A stretch of 64,000 nucleotides of DNA from NCBI GenBank assembly GCA_037013685.1, contig CM072888.1, positions 4,941,034-5,005,033 of the forward strand, in the 5' to 3' direction. Below, piece by piece: positions 45,081-58,329 of this stretch (position 1 is its first letter; the number at the start of each line of letters is the position of its first letter). This DNA comes from Acridotheres tristis. Its lineage: Eukaryota; Chordata; Aves; Passeriformes; Sturnidae. The position numbers were made by a program, and so were the translations under genes. Below the pieces are notes generated by a model. It made no database searches. It was not told the DNA's origin and saw only the letters and a list, made by a program, of their open reading frames with translations.

Positions 45081-48000
45081 AATGGCTGGAATTGGGCATT
45101 TTCCAGTAGCATTCTTCTCCAGGACCACACCGGGAGGCGTGAAAAGCCCGGTTGCAGCTTTGTCTCCCGTGCCATTTCGGTGTCATGGTGCCCAGCCGGC
45201 TGAGGTGATGTGCGGAGCCTCCCCGGCTGTCCCTGTGGGGAGGATGGCGCCCCACGCTTCGCTTGTGTATTTCCAGATGTGCCAGAAGGCTTGGCCACTG
45301 TTTTGCGGCCGGTTAATAAGGTGGTATACCTGCGCCGAGACAGCCTGCCATGGGAAGGGGAGAGGCCGCCCCAGGGCTGCTGGAGCTTTGCTTATCCTCA
45401 CAAAAAAAGTTGCCCCGCTGGGTTGTTTCCGCTCCCCGCCGAGCTGATAACCCGCACCTCCCCGACAGCAAACAAACCCTGCCGTTCCCCAAAGGTTGGG
45501 ACACATCCTGCAATCCCGCCTGGAACGGGGTCACTCAGCGACTGACCCACTTCTCCAGCTGCTGCCAGGTGCGCTCTGCCCTGAGGCAGCCCCGGGGCTT
45601 CTTCGGGCTGTGGCCGTCCCCACAAAAAGTGGTGATGTGGACAGAGAAGAGTAAGACTTTTAGCAGGGGAAATCTCGTGTCTTGGACAGTAATATTTGAA
45701 AACCAAAGGGATGCTGAGATGGGTGTTAAAAAGTCACAGTAAAATAAAAATCTAGTTCTGGAATAAACATATACTTCTGCAGTATTTTTTCTTCACTGTA
45801 GGGACCATCACAGTTTAGGTAAATCTAATTTTAGAGAGACATTAAAAAATATCCAAGAGGGATCCTACTGGAGGGAGGGTGTGAGCAGATATTTAAAATG
45901 AGCCTCTTGCAGTGTCTCTGAAAATCGGAGGTTTGCCTTGTTTTGACTTTACTTTTTCTTGGTTGTAGATTTACTGGACGTTTGGATATTACATTTATTA
46001 CATATATTTGTGATTTAAGGACTTGCATCTCAACAGAATGTATTATTGCTGCATACAAGAAGGAGGACCTGTTGTTTCCATTTAATTTTTTCTCTTTCTC
46101 TTCTGCGTCTTATTGCTCACTCAGACAAACCCCAGATGGTCACTTTCATGCTGATTTCACCACTGTCTTCTAAGCTGTTTTTGGAAAGTGACAGAAAAAC
46201 CCTAAAATGTTTTCCTCACAGCCAGGTTGGTATATTTCTAATATATGTATTGGGACTGAATATTTTCAAACGCAGGCTCAACGGTGCATTTATTTTTACT
46301 GAGCCATGAGAAATAATCTTGAAGGCTTTCTTGGAGTGCGTTTTGTACACGAGTTCAAATGATTTTCAAACAATTTCAATAACTTCAATAGTTTTTTAAA
46401 ATAATGATGCTCATAATTTTTTAGGTGTGAGAAATATCTATTACATGATGTTTCCCCTTAGTAATTGAAAGCACTCATATCTATATGTAAAATTGATATT
46501 GATATCTATGTATGAATTTCATAGACATCTCCCAATTTGTTCTTCTTACTTGCATTACAATACTTCTATGTTCTTCTATGCTCTCATGTGTTGCAGTAAT
46601 CTCTCCCTTTCACCTTGGGAGTGAAAAAAAAAATCACCTGCACATCTGTCCCCACTCTTGGAATAATAAAACCTTTATGTGGCAGTGAATTTTCCTCTCC
46701 AAGCACCGACACCAAACTCCTCAGATGGGGCTGCACAGGGAATTTAAAAGTAGGATGCCCTGTGGCAGTTAATCATAGGTAATGCGGAGCCCAGGAGGAA
46801 GAGGAAATGATTTTATGACTGTAAGTGGAAAAAAGGACAAGTCAAGAGGGCTGGGAAGAGGAGCTGCCGTGTGCAGGGGAGCCTCAGGCTCTTGGCGTGG
46901 TCGCAGGAAATGGGCTGAATGTATCATGAGGGGCGCCCACAGATGCACTCGGGGCTTTCACAGATGTATTTAGGTCACTGACACTCTGAAAGCTTTATAC
47001 TTTTTGAGCCCAGGGGCTGTGACAAAGGCCTGTATGCTCGGAGTGAAGGCTAGCATCCATCCGTGGCTGGCCTTATTGTATCCACAGGAATTTCAGATCA
47101 ATGAAGGATGTTAGCAATTATGTGCTGAAATAACTAAGTACAATGGGATGAGGTAAGGAAAGCGATTCAGCCTTGAATTTGAATTTCTTTTGGTTTCAGT
47201 CAGTTTGTGCCAACACCCCTTGCAATGCACACTGAGTCTTTGGGGCTGTCCTATATTGTTCAGGACAGGAAATTTGAGAGACACAAGTTCAGCAGTGAGC
47301 ACCAAAGTTGCGTGAGTGGACGCAATGTTTTCCCTGGTGTATTGGCCGGTTTTGCTGCTGGACATGTGAGGTATTTTGTGAATGTGATGCTAGTTTCTCT
47401 CTTTTGGCACAAAATATTTTATAGCAGGTGTTGTTCTGGCTTTTAAGCCTGAGAAATGTCATTGGCTTCCTGCAAAGCTCCAACCCCTGGCGGGCTGTGA
47501 AGAAAGTCCCATGTGCCGCCTCATGCTCTGCTTGTTCCCTGTGGTTCTTTCCGCTTGTGATTCCCAAAGGGCCAAACGCCAGGGCTGTGTGCTTGACCCC
47601 TGTATCCAGGCCACTGGGCAGACTGAAGGAAGGAGGAGAAATTCCTTTGAAGTTGTGGAGCTGCTCCCCAGTAGCTGACTGGAGCCCAGTGGTGGGTGCA
47701 GTGTCCCATGCTCCTGTCGCTGCCTCCCTGAAAAGGATCTGATTCCTGCTGCTCCCTGCAGTGCAACTACACCAGTTCCAACACAGTGCCGCCTTCTCTC
47801 ACTTGCAGAGCAGTGGGCTGAGCAACCTCAGGATGACAGACACTCACAGAAAAACCCATTACAGACTTCCTTTCTTAAAAGCCAAAACACACGCTAGGAG
47901 AGCCTGGAGTCTGTGACTTCCAGTTAAGGCAGTTAATCAAAACGTTTGCCATGTATTGTGTGAGCTCCTTCACAGTTTGTGCATTTATCTTTTTAACATC

Positions 48001-50989
48001 TGCAGAACAGCATGGCTTGGATAGGTTTCTGTTACTACTCCGAGCCTTCATTGGCTCTCGAGAATGAGTGAAGAGGAGCCAGACAACATAAAGGGCAGGC
48101 AATCAAAGCTTTTGACTCTTAGATCCTCGCAGATGGGCCTTCTGATGAAATGACTAACAACTGCTGCCAGATCAGCAAGTAGCAACCACAAGGCACCTGT
48201 ATTTATTTAACTTTCATTTTGCCAGATAACTTGTCTTTATGCTCTTGCAGTTTTAACTATGGATTATAAGTCACGAGGCTTCCTTCTGATCTCCCTAGCA
48301 CAAGTGTAAAATGAGTCACTTGAGATTGGTTGGCGATAAGGGTTCTACTGTACAAGTGGTGTATGCAAGGGCAGGAGGATCAGGCCGAGGTGCAGATGAA
48401 GAGTCCAGTGTCAAGTTTGTTTCAAACATCTTTATTGCCAGCCTCCAGGGTGAAGCCTTCTTAGGGTGCCTACTAGAGGGAGGAAAGGTTTTTAGCAGCA
48501 CCCTTTGCTTGTTGTGAAAATAAATAAATAAAAATCAGTGACCTCATTTTTCTCTTCCAAATGGTTGTGCATCTCGTGAATTCGGCTGTGCAAAGAGACA
48601 TTGTCTGCAGCCAGGGCCCCCAGCTGCTCCAGCCTGCCCGGGTGAAGCTCTGGGTGAGGGGCAGCCAGCTTCCCTGCCTTCACAGCCGCCTCCCAAAGCC
48701 AAGATGTTGCCAGACGCCTTGGGCTATGAACCTCACACCTCAGAGCACTCATCCCAGGAATGACTTGCAGGTAGTGCTGCCAGCAGCTCCACAGGAGCTT
48801 TGTGGCTCGGGCCATTATGGAAAGGAACAAAACCGTGGATGTGGCTGTGTCCCAGGATGACCTGGTGGTGCTGGCTCCAGCCTTTTGCAGGCACAGGCTC
48901 TGATTGCCCCGTGGCCCCAGTGCCAGTCCAGCCCCGCTGCCAGGCATTTCAGTGTAGCCCTGGCACATGGAGTGTAGTGCTTGCTCATGGGACATGTGGG
49001 GCTTCCTAATTCTTGGCTCTCCTCTTGCCTTCCTTGAAGGTGAATAGCCAGAGTGTGCCATGCTGAATATTGGCTTCTATCAGGGCAGGTTAGAACATGC
49101 TTTGTGGCTCTGATTGCTGCTGCTTTTGGGTGCTGTGAAGGGGCCCCCAGTGGGTGCTTGGCTGTTCCTGGAAAGCAGTCAGCTCCCCTGTTCCTGGAGT
49201 CGGATACCTGAGCAATGGCAAGTGCCAAATCTCTTAATTATTTGTGTATCAGTCTCTGGATTTATAGCCAATGCTTTACCTGTATGCCGTTAATCACTGG
49301 TGGCTTTTGTTCACTAAATAACATCCTGCCCATGTATGTGTTGACATAGGATAAAGTCACAAAGTGAACCTGCTCAAGTGTTAGAAGCAGCACTGCAGCA
49401 CTACCATCAGATTTGACCCACGATTTTTAGCAATCCTTGCAGCTGTGCCTATCCTTCAGGATTTAGGGATGTGCTTTGCTGTCTAAATGAGCACATTTAT
49501 TCTCTGTCTGATAGTGGAAACCAGTTAGAACACAAAGTTCTGCCAAATTTCATCTTATATTTTTTTTTGTATGTCTACAGCAAGATCTGATAGTTTTAAA
49601 AGGCTTTCATGTGACTCTTGCTGGAATGATTTTCTTCAGTCACTTCTGTCTGCGCTCCTTTCTGAGTCCATATATGATGAGGAGGCCACAGAGCTGATTT
49701 AAGTACTTCAAGCTAGTGAAATTAGACCAAATTGATTAAGGGCATGTGTGGCAAGCACAGCACTTGAAAGCCAACCAGCTGTTTCCTCCTGAGAAGTGTT
49801 CTTACCGAGGGACTTGGAATTCCGATCAATCCCAGGTTTTCAGTATCAGGGTTGTTTAAATATTGAGCTCTGCCTTATTGCTATCTTTAGGCTATAGGTA
49901 TGATCTGTTTTTTTTTCAAGGAATTCTGCGAGAAATTAAATTGAGGAGGGTCACGGGATGCTTTGGTCTATGGTGTATCACCCAAGCAAGAGTGGTCCCA
50001 GTTCCCCAGCAGATGTGTTTGCTTTACTGGGGCTTCTTTTTCTAGAGTCATCTCCTGCAGGGGTTAGTTTGGATCTGAATTCCTGCAAATATGGGAGCAC
50101 TGAATTGTCTTGTGTTGTCCAGAATCATTGTCATGGAATGAAAATGCTGTTTTTGCTCATGGCTTAGAACCGAGTTTAAATGTGAATTTCCTGGGCTTTG
50201 TGCATTTTATAAATCAAATTTACTTTTGCATTAGCATCACATCTAAAAACCAAATTTCCTTGTTTGTTTTTGAGATAAGGGGGAAAAGTCAGGAGCCAGA
50301 CATACACTAGCCACACTCATTATTTGTAAATTGATGAGCAGCTTCAGCCAGGAAGTAAAAGTTGTGTGTGTGACGAGGTAGGATGGAATGAGGCATCACT
50401 CATGTCGTTTGTGGTGCTTCAGTTGGTGATATTGATGAGGAGTCATGATGGAGTGCACAACTCCAAGCCTTTGACTGGTTCTGGACACACTTTTGAGCAT
50501 GGCAGGGGCCGGGCTGGCTTTGGGAGGGTAAGGCTGCTGTAGGAAATGTTTTTCAGTTGTGGCTTACTTGGGATTTACCAATGTTCTGTGAAGAGATGGT
50601 TTGTCCAGCTTTACAGAGAAAACACATCATTTACTTGTGGCAAAAAAACGCACGAAGGAGGTTGACAAAACCTTTATATTTTTTTCTGTGCAGTTCCTGT
50701 ACCTGTCAGAAGGATTTTACGAGATGGAGAGCGGGGTGTGTATGTGGTTTCCTGCACTGTGCCTGAAAGGAGATGGATTTGTTAAGATGATTTTGACAGT
50801 GCATTTGTTGCTGTAAGGGAACATTTGGGAAATCCTGTTTGGTGTGTTTGAGTGAGGCAATCACCCTCATGCTCTTCCTCGTGGCAAACTGCAGGTAGCC
50901 CTGCCTGGGAGCATTGCCCCGTTCATAACAAAGGTGTCGAAACGCTCCGTGCAGCAGCCGCGTCTCTAACGTGGTATAAGGGGTGGATC

Positions 50990-51055
50990 TGCTGAGTCAG
51001 CAGCAGGGCTGCTTCACTCCCCGTGCCGGGAATTACGGCAGCGCTCCCCTTATCT
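50990..51055. promoter_or_regulatory. Consensus MARE with nearby GATA site
   Basis: The 13-mer TGCTGAGTCAGCA at 50,990-51,002 is a perfect TPA-type Maf recognition element, the site bound by MAF, NF-E2, NRF or BACH heterodimers with small MAF proteins. A GATA site (AGATAAG on the minus strand, 51,049-51,055) lies about 47 bp away. This pairing is typical of erythroid/megakaryocytic enhancers and also occurs in lens and stress-response elements. Whether it is used, and by which gene, is not shown by sequence. Confidence 0.5.
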
Positions 51056-54000
51056 CCCGGTGGGCAGGGAAAGGGCGGCAGGAGCGGCAGAGCTGGGAAT
51101 GAGCAATGCCAGTGTAAGGAACAGGATTCCCATTTATCTTCAGAGTAACCTGAACTTCGCTGCCCTGCCCTTGCTGCTGGTTACGTGACAGCGTTCCCTT
51201 TGCTGTGCCATTAGCTAATTGTCCCTCAGACTGCCTGTTAACGAGGTAATTTGCTGCATCTGTTTCCACTTTCCATGTCATGGACAGTTGCCGGCTTTGC
51301 AAAATGTTTTGTGTTTGTCAAGCTGCTCTGCCTGCCTGGAAATGTTTTGCCTGCTCAAATTTTTTCGGCTCATACCTCAAGGACTTGTTACTAGGTAACA
51401 GAGTTCCATTTGCCAATTGCCCACTATTTCCTTCTCACCGTATTACAGGCCTGATTATTAACATTTAGTTCAGAGAAATTGCTGTCATTATGTGAAGTAA
51501 CTTCCTTTAGAGGTTACTCATTAACCTTAGGTATTTTACTGTGCGATTATAATTGCCAAATGCCATAGGCATGGAAAACCTTTGAACTCCTCAAGGTATT
51601 AGTGTATGGGAGAAATGGTATCAGCTGTGATTTTTATACATTCTCCATCCCTACCCCCTCTCCTCGGTTGTTTTTCCTTTTGACTGTATTCTCCTTCCAT
51701 TCCTGTTGGCATGTTGCATAGCATACAGGGCCTGTTCAGCTGCTGGAGAAGACAATGTTTCCTTCTGGAAGGGAATCAGCCTCTCCTGTTCCCCTTCAGA
51801 TCTGAGATTAGCCCTAGCCACCTCAGGGCCCATTATCTGCTTTGCAGTGTGCCACTAAGAACAGAATTTGATCCCTTGCCCTTGCACGAAAATAATTGGA
51901 AAGTTGTGTGGCATTCTCCATACTGTAAACATGTAGTTTTCCAGCATTTAGGATGGCTCTCCCATGTTTGCTTTGGGGAGATTTTAAACTCTACTGCTCT
52001 ATATTGTGTTCAAGGAATGGAAATTTTCAGACAAAAATAATTCTCCTCTTTTTTATTCTTTTATTTTCTATACAGACACAATCAGCTGCATACTAAAGTG
52101 TTTGCTTCAGGGCAACATGTGTTCTCTGGAAAAATCTTACTAAATATATTTGTCTTTCTCCCCTAACCCATTTCTCCTTAGAAGTCCACTGACATTCCTA
52201 GTAACTTGATGCCTCTGACAGGATAGAGCAAAGCTGTAGTGTAGGCCTGTGTCATCATGTGACTTGAGTGAGGAAATATATATCATATCCAGGAAATTAG
52301 GGAACAAGTGAGATATATGCCTAGTGCTTAAAAAGAATGAAAAAAAAAGAAAGAAAAATTACCCATGCAATAGGAATGTTTTTACATGGAGTCAGACCTA
52401 ATTCTGATGGTAGGAACCAAAATGTTGTGGTGGACAGGGAACATTAATCTGGTAAATCTTCTAAAATATAACATTAGAAAAAAACCAATGCTATAAATTT
52501 AAAAAGGGGAAAGCTAGGGTGGGGTTAACCAATGACTCTTAAGTCTGTGCCTGGCAGCAGGAAGAATAAAACAAGATCAGTTGACAGAGCAACTTCTGTC
52601 AAGCCCTTGATTTAACATTGCTCACCCCACTCTGCTCTGTCCATTTGATCTCAGCATGAGTTTTTGGTTTTTTTTTGAAGGAGGAAAAGTCCACAAAACC
52701 ACTATGTCCTTGCATGATGCACGCAGCACAATCTCTGTGATGGAAGTGCTAAATCAGTCCCACGGTATTAATAATAACGAAAAGTATTTAGTAGCACAAT
52801 TTCAGATAGAGCCCCAACCCTCTGGGTTTTTTTATGATAATCTGTTTCTTCTTTCATTCTCTAGAACAATTCTTGCTCCTGATTTCACTGGATTTTCTCG
52901 TTTGACATTGTGTCAGCCGTGTCTTTTCAACTACTGTGTGCTGCAATGAGCTAAGCAGTGGAATTTGTGGTGACATCTAATGTTGCTCTCTGGGATAAAT
53001 TTAGCAATTCACAAAGTCTAAGCAGAGCAAGAGGTGGGTAACACTTCAAAAGTTCTTTTAGTAAAACTGTGCTTCACTAAATTCCTGTCTGCTCCTTCTA
53101 CTTTACCTGCTCACATGCAGCTCCAGGTCTGATTCATGGATACATCATTCAGCACTGTGGGAATAGCTCAGTGTTCAGCTTTTACTTTCTGTTTATTGTC
53201 AATAAATCCACATCATTTCACGCAGACCAGTAGTGTGGTTTAAAACCAAGCACACCTCAAACTGGCATTAACTACTTGGAGCCCTTCTGCAGGATACAGC
53301 ATGAAATACAGTTTGCTGGTGTGTAATGTGAAAATTTCTGGCAAAACTTTACGCATGAGAAAGCATTTGGGGAAATTAAAAGCCTATTTCTTGTCGTAAT
53401 GGCATTCTGTGCAAACGTTCTGGATTACAGAGTTACAAAATCCTGCTCCACTGAAGCAAGTGGATGCAGAAAATTGGGAAAACATGGCTAACACCTGAGA
53501 CAAGGCATGTTCCTGCCAGCTGTGGCATGTCTCTTGCATTCACCAGCAAATGCCTCAACGTATTTGTTTATTTATCTTTCTGTCTGTTTATTTATGAAAT
53601 GTCTAAATGTGTCTGTTTTCTATTGTACAGGCATTACAAAATATTTGCCTTTATTTTGATGTCTGACATTGTTTCTTGGAGCAGGTGTCATGGAATAATA
53701 ACATGAAGTGTCATGGGTGGGGTACCTAATATTTTTTTTTTCCACAGAAACACTTGTGGTAGTTCAAATGTTATATTTTTTCCACGTGTTGAATTTTGGA
53801 AGTGCAGAAGAAAGAGATGATTTTTACACCAAAATTAGACTACGTGGTAATGCACAATAAAGTACTTTCTCCCACAGAAGTTGTCACAAATTTGAAGTTA
53901 AACAACAATTATTAAGTTTCCATAAAAGAAAGTGCAATGGGGTAAATCTCTCTTAGCAACCTGCATTGTAACTCTACTTGGTGAGGGGGGAAACCAACAA

Positions 54001-57000
54001 AGAAACGAGAAAATGCCCTAGAGTACAGCATGAACAGAGCTGTCCTTAGGATGTACAATAACAGGCTGAAGCTGTCATGAACAGTCTTTATTTCCCTAAG
54101 GTAAGGATATGTGTCTTTGCAAGTCTCATTGGAATGAGGATTTATTGATCTGGAATCTCTGAGAAACACCTGTGAGGTTCAGTGTATTATTTTCTTATAA
54201 AAGTTAGTTTCTTTTTGAGAATGAAATGCCTATCAAGCTTATAAAATGGACAAAATGTTATTGATTTGCCACCAGGATGGTTATATTTAAACTTACCGAG
54301 AAAAAAAAATATTTTCAAGATGCTTAGTAAGGCGATCTCCTCTTTTTTTTTAAAGTCATTCCTCTTGACTAGTCCTGATGCAGTCAGGCTTTATTCCTTT
54401 CATCAGGAAGGGAAAAATGGAACCTGTGTTTGATGGTGTATTGGTAACTAGGCAATCTCCAAAAGAACAGGCTTGGTTGGTTGTTTTTTTTTGTTTTTTT
54501 TTTTTTTTTGGAGGGGTGTTTGTTTTTTCTTCCCTGGAGGGGAGAGAGTAAGACGAAATTTTGGTCTCTTAAAAACAAAAAGAAGAGGCAAGAAACTGAT
54601 TAGTCCTTATGATTTCAATACTGTTTGACTTGCTGCATTGTGACGACAGTGTTTGATTTTTCTGTTTGCTTTCCCCCCCCCTTGAATGTGAGGCTGGGAT
54701 CTGTTGTTTCTGATTAAATGTGTGCTGAGCTGTGTAGCATTAGGAAACTGCACTCCCTGCACCTCCATTCCTCGTGCTCTCTGTTGCCCAATGTGGAAGT
54801 TGTGGCTCTATAGGGATTTACTGTTTCCTCTTAGGATCACCTGTGCTATGGCTTAAATAAAAGTTTGTTTCTTCAGCTGTCTGACTTCGGAGTTTATCTG
54901 ACTCAGGCTGACCCCTCGGTTTTATAATGAGCTAGTTTATTTGCTTGTGCAAATTGGGTTTTCTTAGACAGAAATATAACAGACTGTAAAGAGGCCAATC
55001 TTTTGATCATTTCACCTCCGGAAGGGGAAGGCTACAATGCCTTTCTGCACTCACTGGGCACTCCCTGGGTTGTTAATAACATTAAGTTACTGTTCCTGAA
55101 CACTCTGTCGTTGGATTTTTTTTTTTTTTCCCCAAACCGTGTTATAAAAGTCTGGCGTGTAGAAAAATGTTGTTTCTTCTGTCTGTGCTAGAAATATTGA
55201 TAGGGTTTAGAATCTGATTACTTCTCTGTTTGCAGGAAATATAGAGCCTTTGCTTAGCACCCAGTCTGCCTGTCTCCAACTCTTATTTAAATATATCTCT
55301 GTGCTGCACCTATAGCCGTGCACACACAGGGAAGCGTGAGGCAGAATGCTGGAAGAAAAGGTGGTGTGAACTCTTTGTGAAAATGGTGCCAGTTTTTCCT
55401 CGATGGGCCTCGAGCCTCTAATGCAGCCCAACAAAGCTGAGAGTGATGCGTCAAAATATCTTTTAATAAACAACGTAGGCAGTAGGAAATAATACTGGTC
55501 AGGGCTTGTTTTTCTGGCTCAGGGCCTCATTCCAACCTGTTGCAACCAGCTATTGAACGTCTATGGGGACACCCCCACACAAGAGGCCCCATGGAGGAAA
55601 GGAACTTTTACATTTCTGTTTGACTGGGATCCTTGCCAGTGGCTAAGTTCAAAGTGCAGTTTCCAGTAATTTGCTGTTACTACTCCGCGTGTTTGATAGG
55701 CCAGGACAGAAGCATGCAACCCGAAGTAATATTTCCTGATTTCTGACATTTCTCAAGATATGAATGGAGGGTTGCTGAGGCACTAAAACTCAGAAGGGTT
55801 TTCCTGACTCCGACACCTTCGATGCTTTCCTTTTCTCCTCTTGTGCAGCCCCTTTCCCTCCCCCCATCTCCTCCCTCAGCTCACTGCTGTTGTCAGTTCC
55901 GTATTTGGATGACATTCATATTGATTGTTTCCCTATGCAAACACTGTGTGGCCAGTCTGATGCAACCAGAAGAATCCTATTGATTTACTGAGTGTGAGGG
56001 TTATTTAGATTGATATCCTTCTGGAATAGTGATAACGCTTTCATCTCCCCTCAGAATTATGGTTAACCTTTCCATTTTGGGGGAAGGGCATGGAAATGAA
56101 TTTCCTTTGCCCTGTTAACTGTGGTAAGAGGGAGGTAAGCACAGGGAGAAGCCAGTGGAACAACTACTGTTCTCTCCAGCATATGCAGTTGAAGGCCATG
56201 TGTATGCCATTGTGGTTATGGAAGAAGCATCCTCTGTAATTAAGATTATATAAGCATTCCTATTGTAATCCTTTGTTTCCAGCTCTCCAAAACTTGCCTC
56301 TTTTGGGCTGATGTTTTCCTGGCTTGTTCTTTGCCATGTCACAACTTAATTATTTATTTTCCAAGCAGGGATGCAAATGTTGGAGAGAACTGAAGAAATG
56401 GACTTTTGTTGCCCATTTGAAAACAGCTCTTGACTTTTTTGAAAATTAGATCCAGAGTCCAAAAATGAGCTTTAGGTAGAAAGGATGTGACTGTTGATGA
56501 GCTTTTGGGGAAGGCTGTTTTAATTACTGAATAATCCACATTTGTGCCAAAGGTAATGCAAATGAGTGTAAGGGCAGAGATGAGGTTGAGAAGGCAGACT
56601 TCAACGCTTAAAATCCTAATTCTCATTTTTTACAGTTAAAGTGTGCAGACTTCCTAAGTCTGCAAGAGCATGGGGGTCCTAGTACAGCTCCCTACAAAAG
56701 CAGAGCTGTAAGAAATTTAAAGGTGCAGAGTTCAGTTTTAACTGCCCCCCCCTGCAGCAAAGTCAGTGCTCACAGGAACAAAAGCTGGGTGTTGAAGCTG
56801 TGTGTGCTGGCTTTGCACTGAAGCTTCACTTTTGAGCTGAAACTATCATCTCAATTCTGTTTTAAAACCAAATAAAATTCCTTTGACTAGTATGTAGCTT
56901 GAGTTTTCAAATAAATAAGCAAGCAAATACCTTTTCTTCCAGAGGGCACTGACAGGTGTTCACACAATCCAAGCACTCGTGAGGTTTTAATCATTAAACT

Positions 57001-57232
57001 AAACAGTTCCTTGAAAGCAGAGGAATTTGGAGTTAATTCTGATCTTTATACTTGTGCTGATCACATCTACTCCAGTGTGTCCATGCAGTGATATCCATGG
57101 GCCTGCCTAGGCAGCAAGTAGAAAGAAACAATGAGAACGTATTTTTTGAGCTGAACGTTTCAAGCACTGTAATTGGAACTGCATTATTCGTGATTAGTGC
57201 CTTTTTTTCCGATGTTTAGTCCAAAATCCTCT

Positions 57233-57257
57233 GGGGGGTGGGGGGGTGGGTAGTGGG
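57233..57257 (+). other. G-quadruplex-type motif
   Basis: Four G runs of 6, 7, 3 and 3 are separated by T, T and TAGT on the + strand, which satisfies the standard G3+N1-7 rule. It lies in DNA with no gene assigned. Confidence 0.75.
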
Positions 57258-58329
57258 AGAGAGCACGGAGTAGCAAATAATCACAAGATGCTCTGTGGTG
57301 GGAGTTGATTTGCCCACGAGCGCCGTGCGTCGCTGGTACCAGGGCGTGTGTCATGTGGCCAGCAGCTGTGCTCCCTTGCTGGATGCTCAGCCCTCCTCCA
57401 TAACCAGCTGCAGGGCCCTAGCCTTCCTCTCTGTGGAATTTTAGCCAGAAAGATGTGGAAGGGGGAAGGCTGCAACCTGGTCCATGTGTTGAGGGTTTTG
57501 TTTTATTAATTATTTTTTATTAATTTTATGCAAGAATAACTCACCGACGTCTGGCTGCATAAGCCCACAGTCTCGTGTGGGTGACAAAGCCTCTGGCTGT
57601 GTTACAAGTGCTCTGAACCGATTGAAGAATGTAGGGTTGCGTCATGAGACCAAACAGCAGGTAAACAAATGGAACATGCTGTGTTCAAATTAAATAACTC
57701 CTCGTAAACCTGGAGGATTGTGGTGAACTTTGTTGCTTAGTGGTTTCTTGGCAAAGAGAAGCACCAGAGATGTTACACTGAATAACTGTAAAGGGTTACT
57801 ATGCTGAAACTAACTCTGTTGAGGAAGATGCAGGGCTCACTAGATCCCACAGGAAGTTTTCTATGTAGTCCCTTGTGTCTTCATTGTTGATACGTGAAAC
57901 CAGAATAATATTCAAGAGGCTGTGTTTGGTTTCCATAATATTTTCTCGAATGTGAATTGTGCTGAGGGAGTTGGGTTTGTCCTTTGAGATCATCTGTGCA
58001 AAACAAGAAGTCGTGAAGGAAGGAACGTGTCCTGTTGTTCACTGTAACAATAAACATGGAAAACGATTCAGTGATCTGTGAAGCTCAGTGAAATTTATGA
58101 GAACACAGCAGCTGTCACTCTAGATTAGATCAAAGATTATTGTGACCAAGTATCGTGCCTCCAGCAGAGGCCGGTGAGAGTGGGATGGGAAAAGGGCCTC
58201 ACAAAATAGATGTATATTTGGAATTATCTTTCCCTTCTCTATATTTTCTGCTTGTAACAAAGAGTTGTGTAGCAGCCTCTGAGACTGACATGGTAGCTTC
58301 TCCTGGATGTATTCATTGTTCATTCCTCC

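Larger units (their letters stand above)
45081..58329. other. Intergenic DNA, no confirmed gene
   Basis: A 163-codon + frame (44,956-45,447) and a 189-codon minus frame (48,492-49,061) are open, but neither matches a family I know. The second is followed on its strand by AATAAA (48,431-48,436). Other contents are a MARE/GATA cluster at 50,990-51,055, unique AT-rich segments at 51,130-51,600 and 55,880-56,070, poly-T tracts near 54,480-54,511 and 55,119-55,131, and a G-quadruplex-type run at 57,233-57,257. No structural RNA was seen. Confidence 0.5.

Noticed and set aside
44956..45447. 163-codon plus frame starting in the 45-kb CpG island
   Set aside because: The N-terminal part is CpG-island low complexity (Arg/Ala/Pro) and the rest resembles nothing known. 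It is kept only as part of the orphan-promoter finding.
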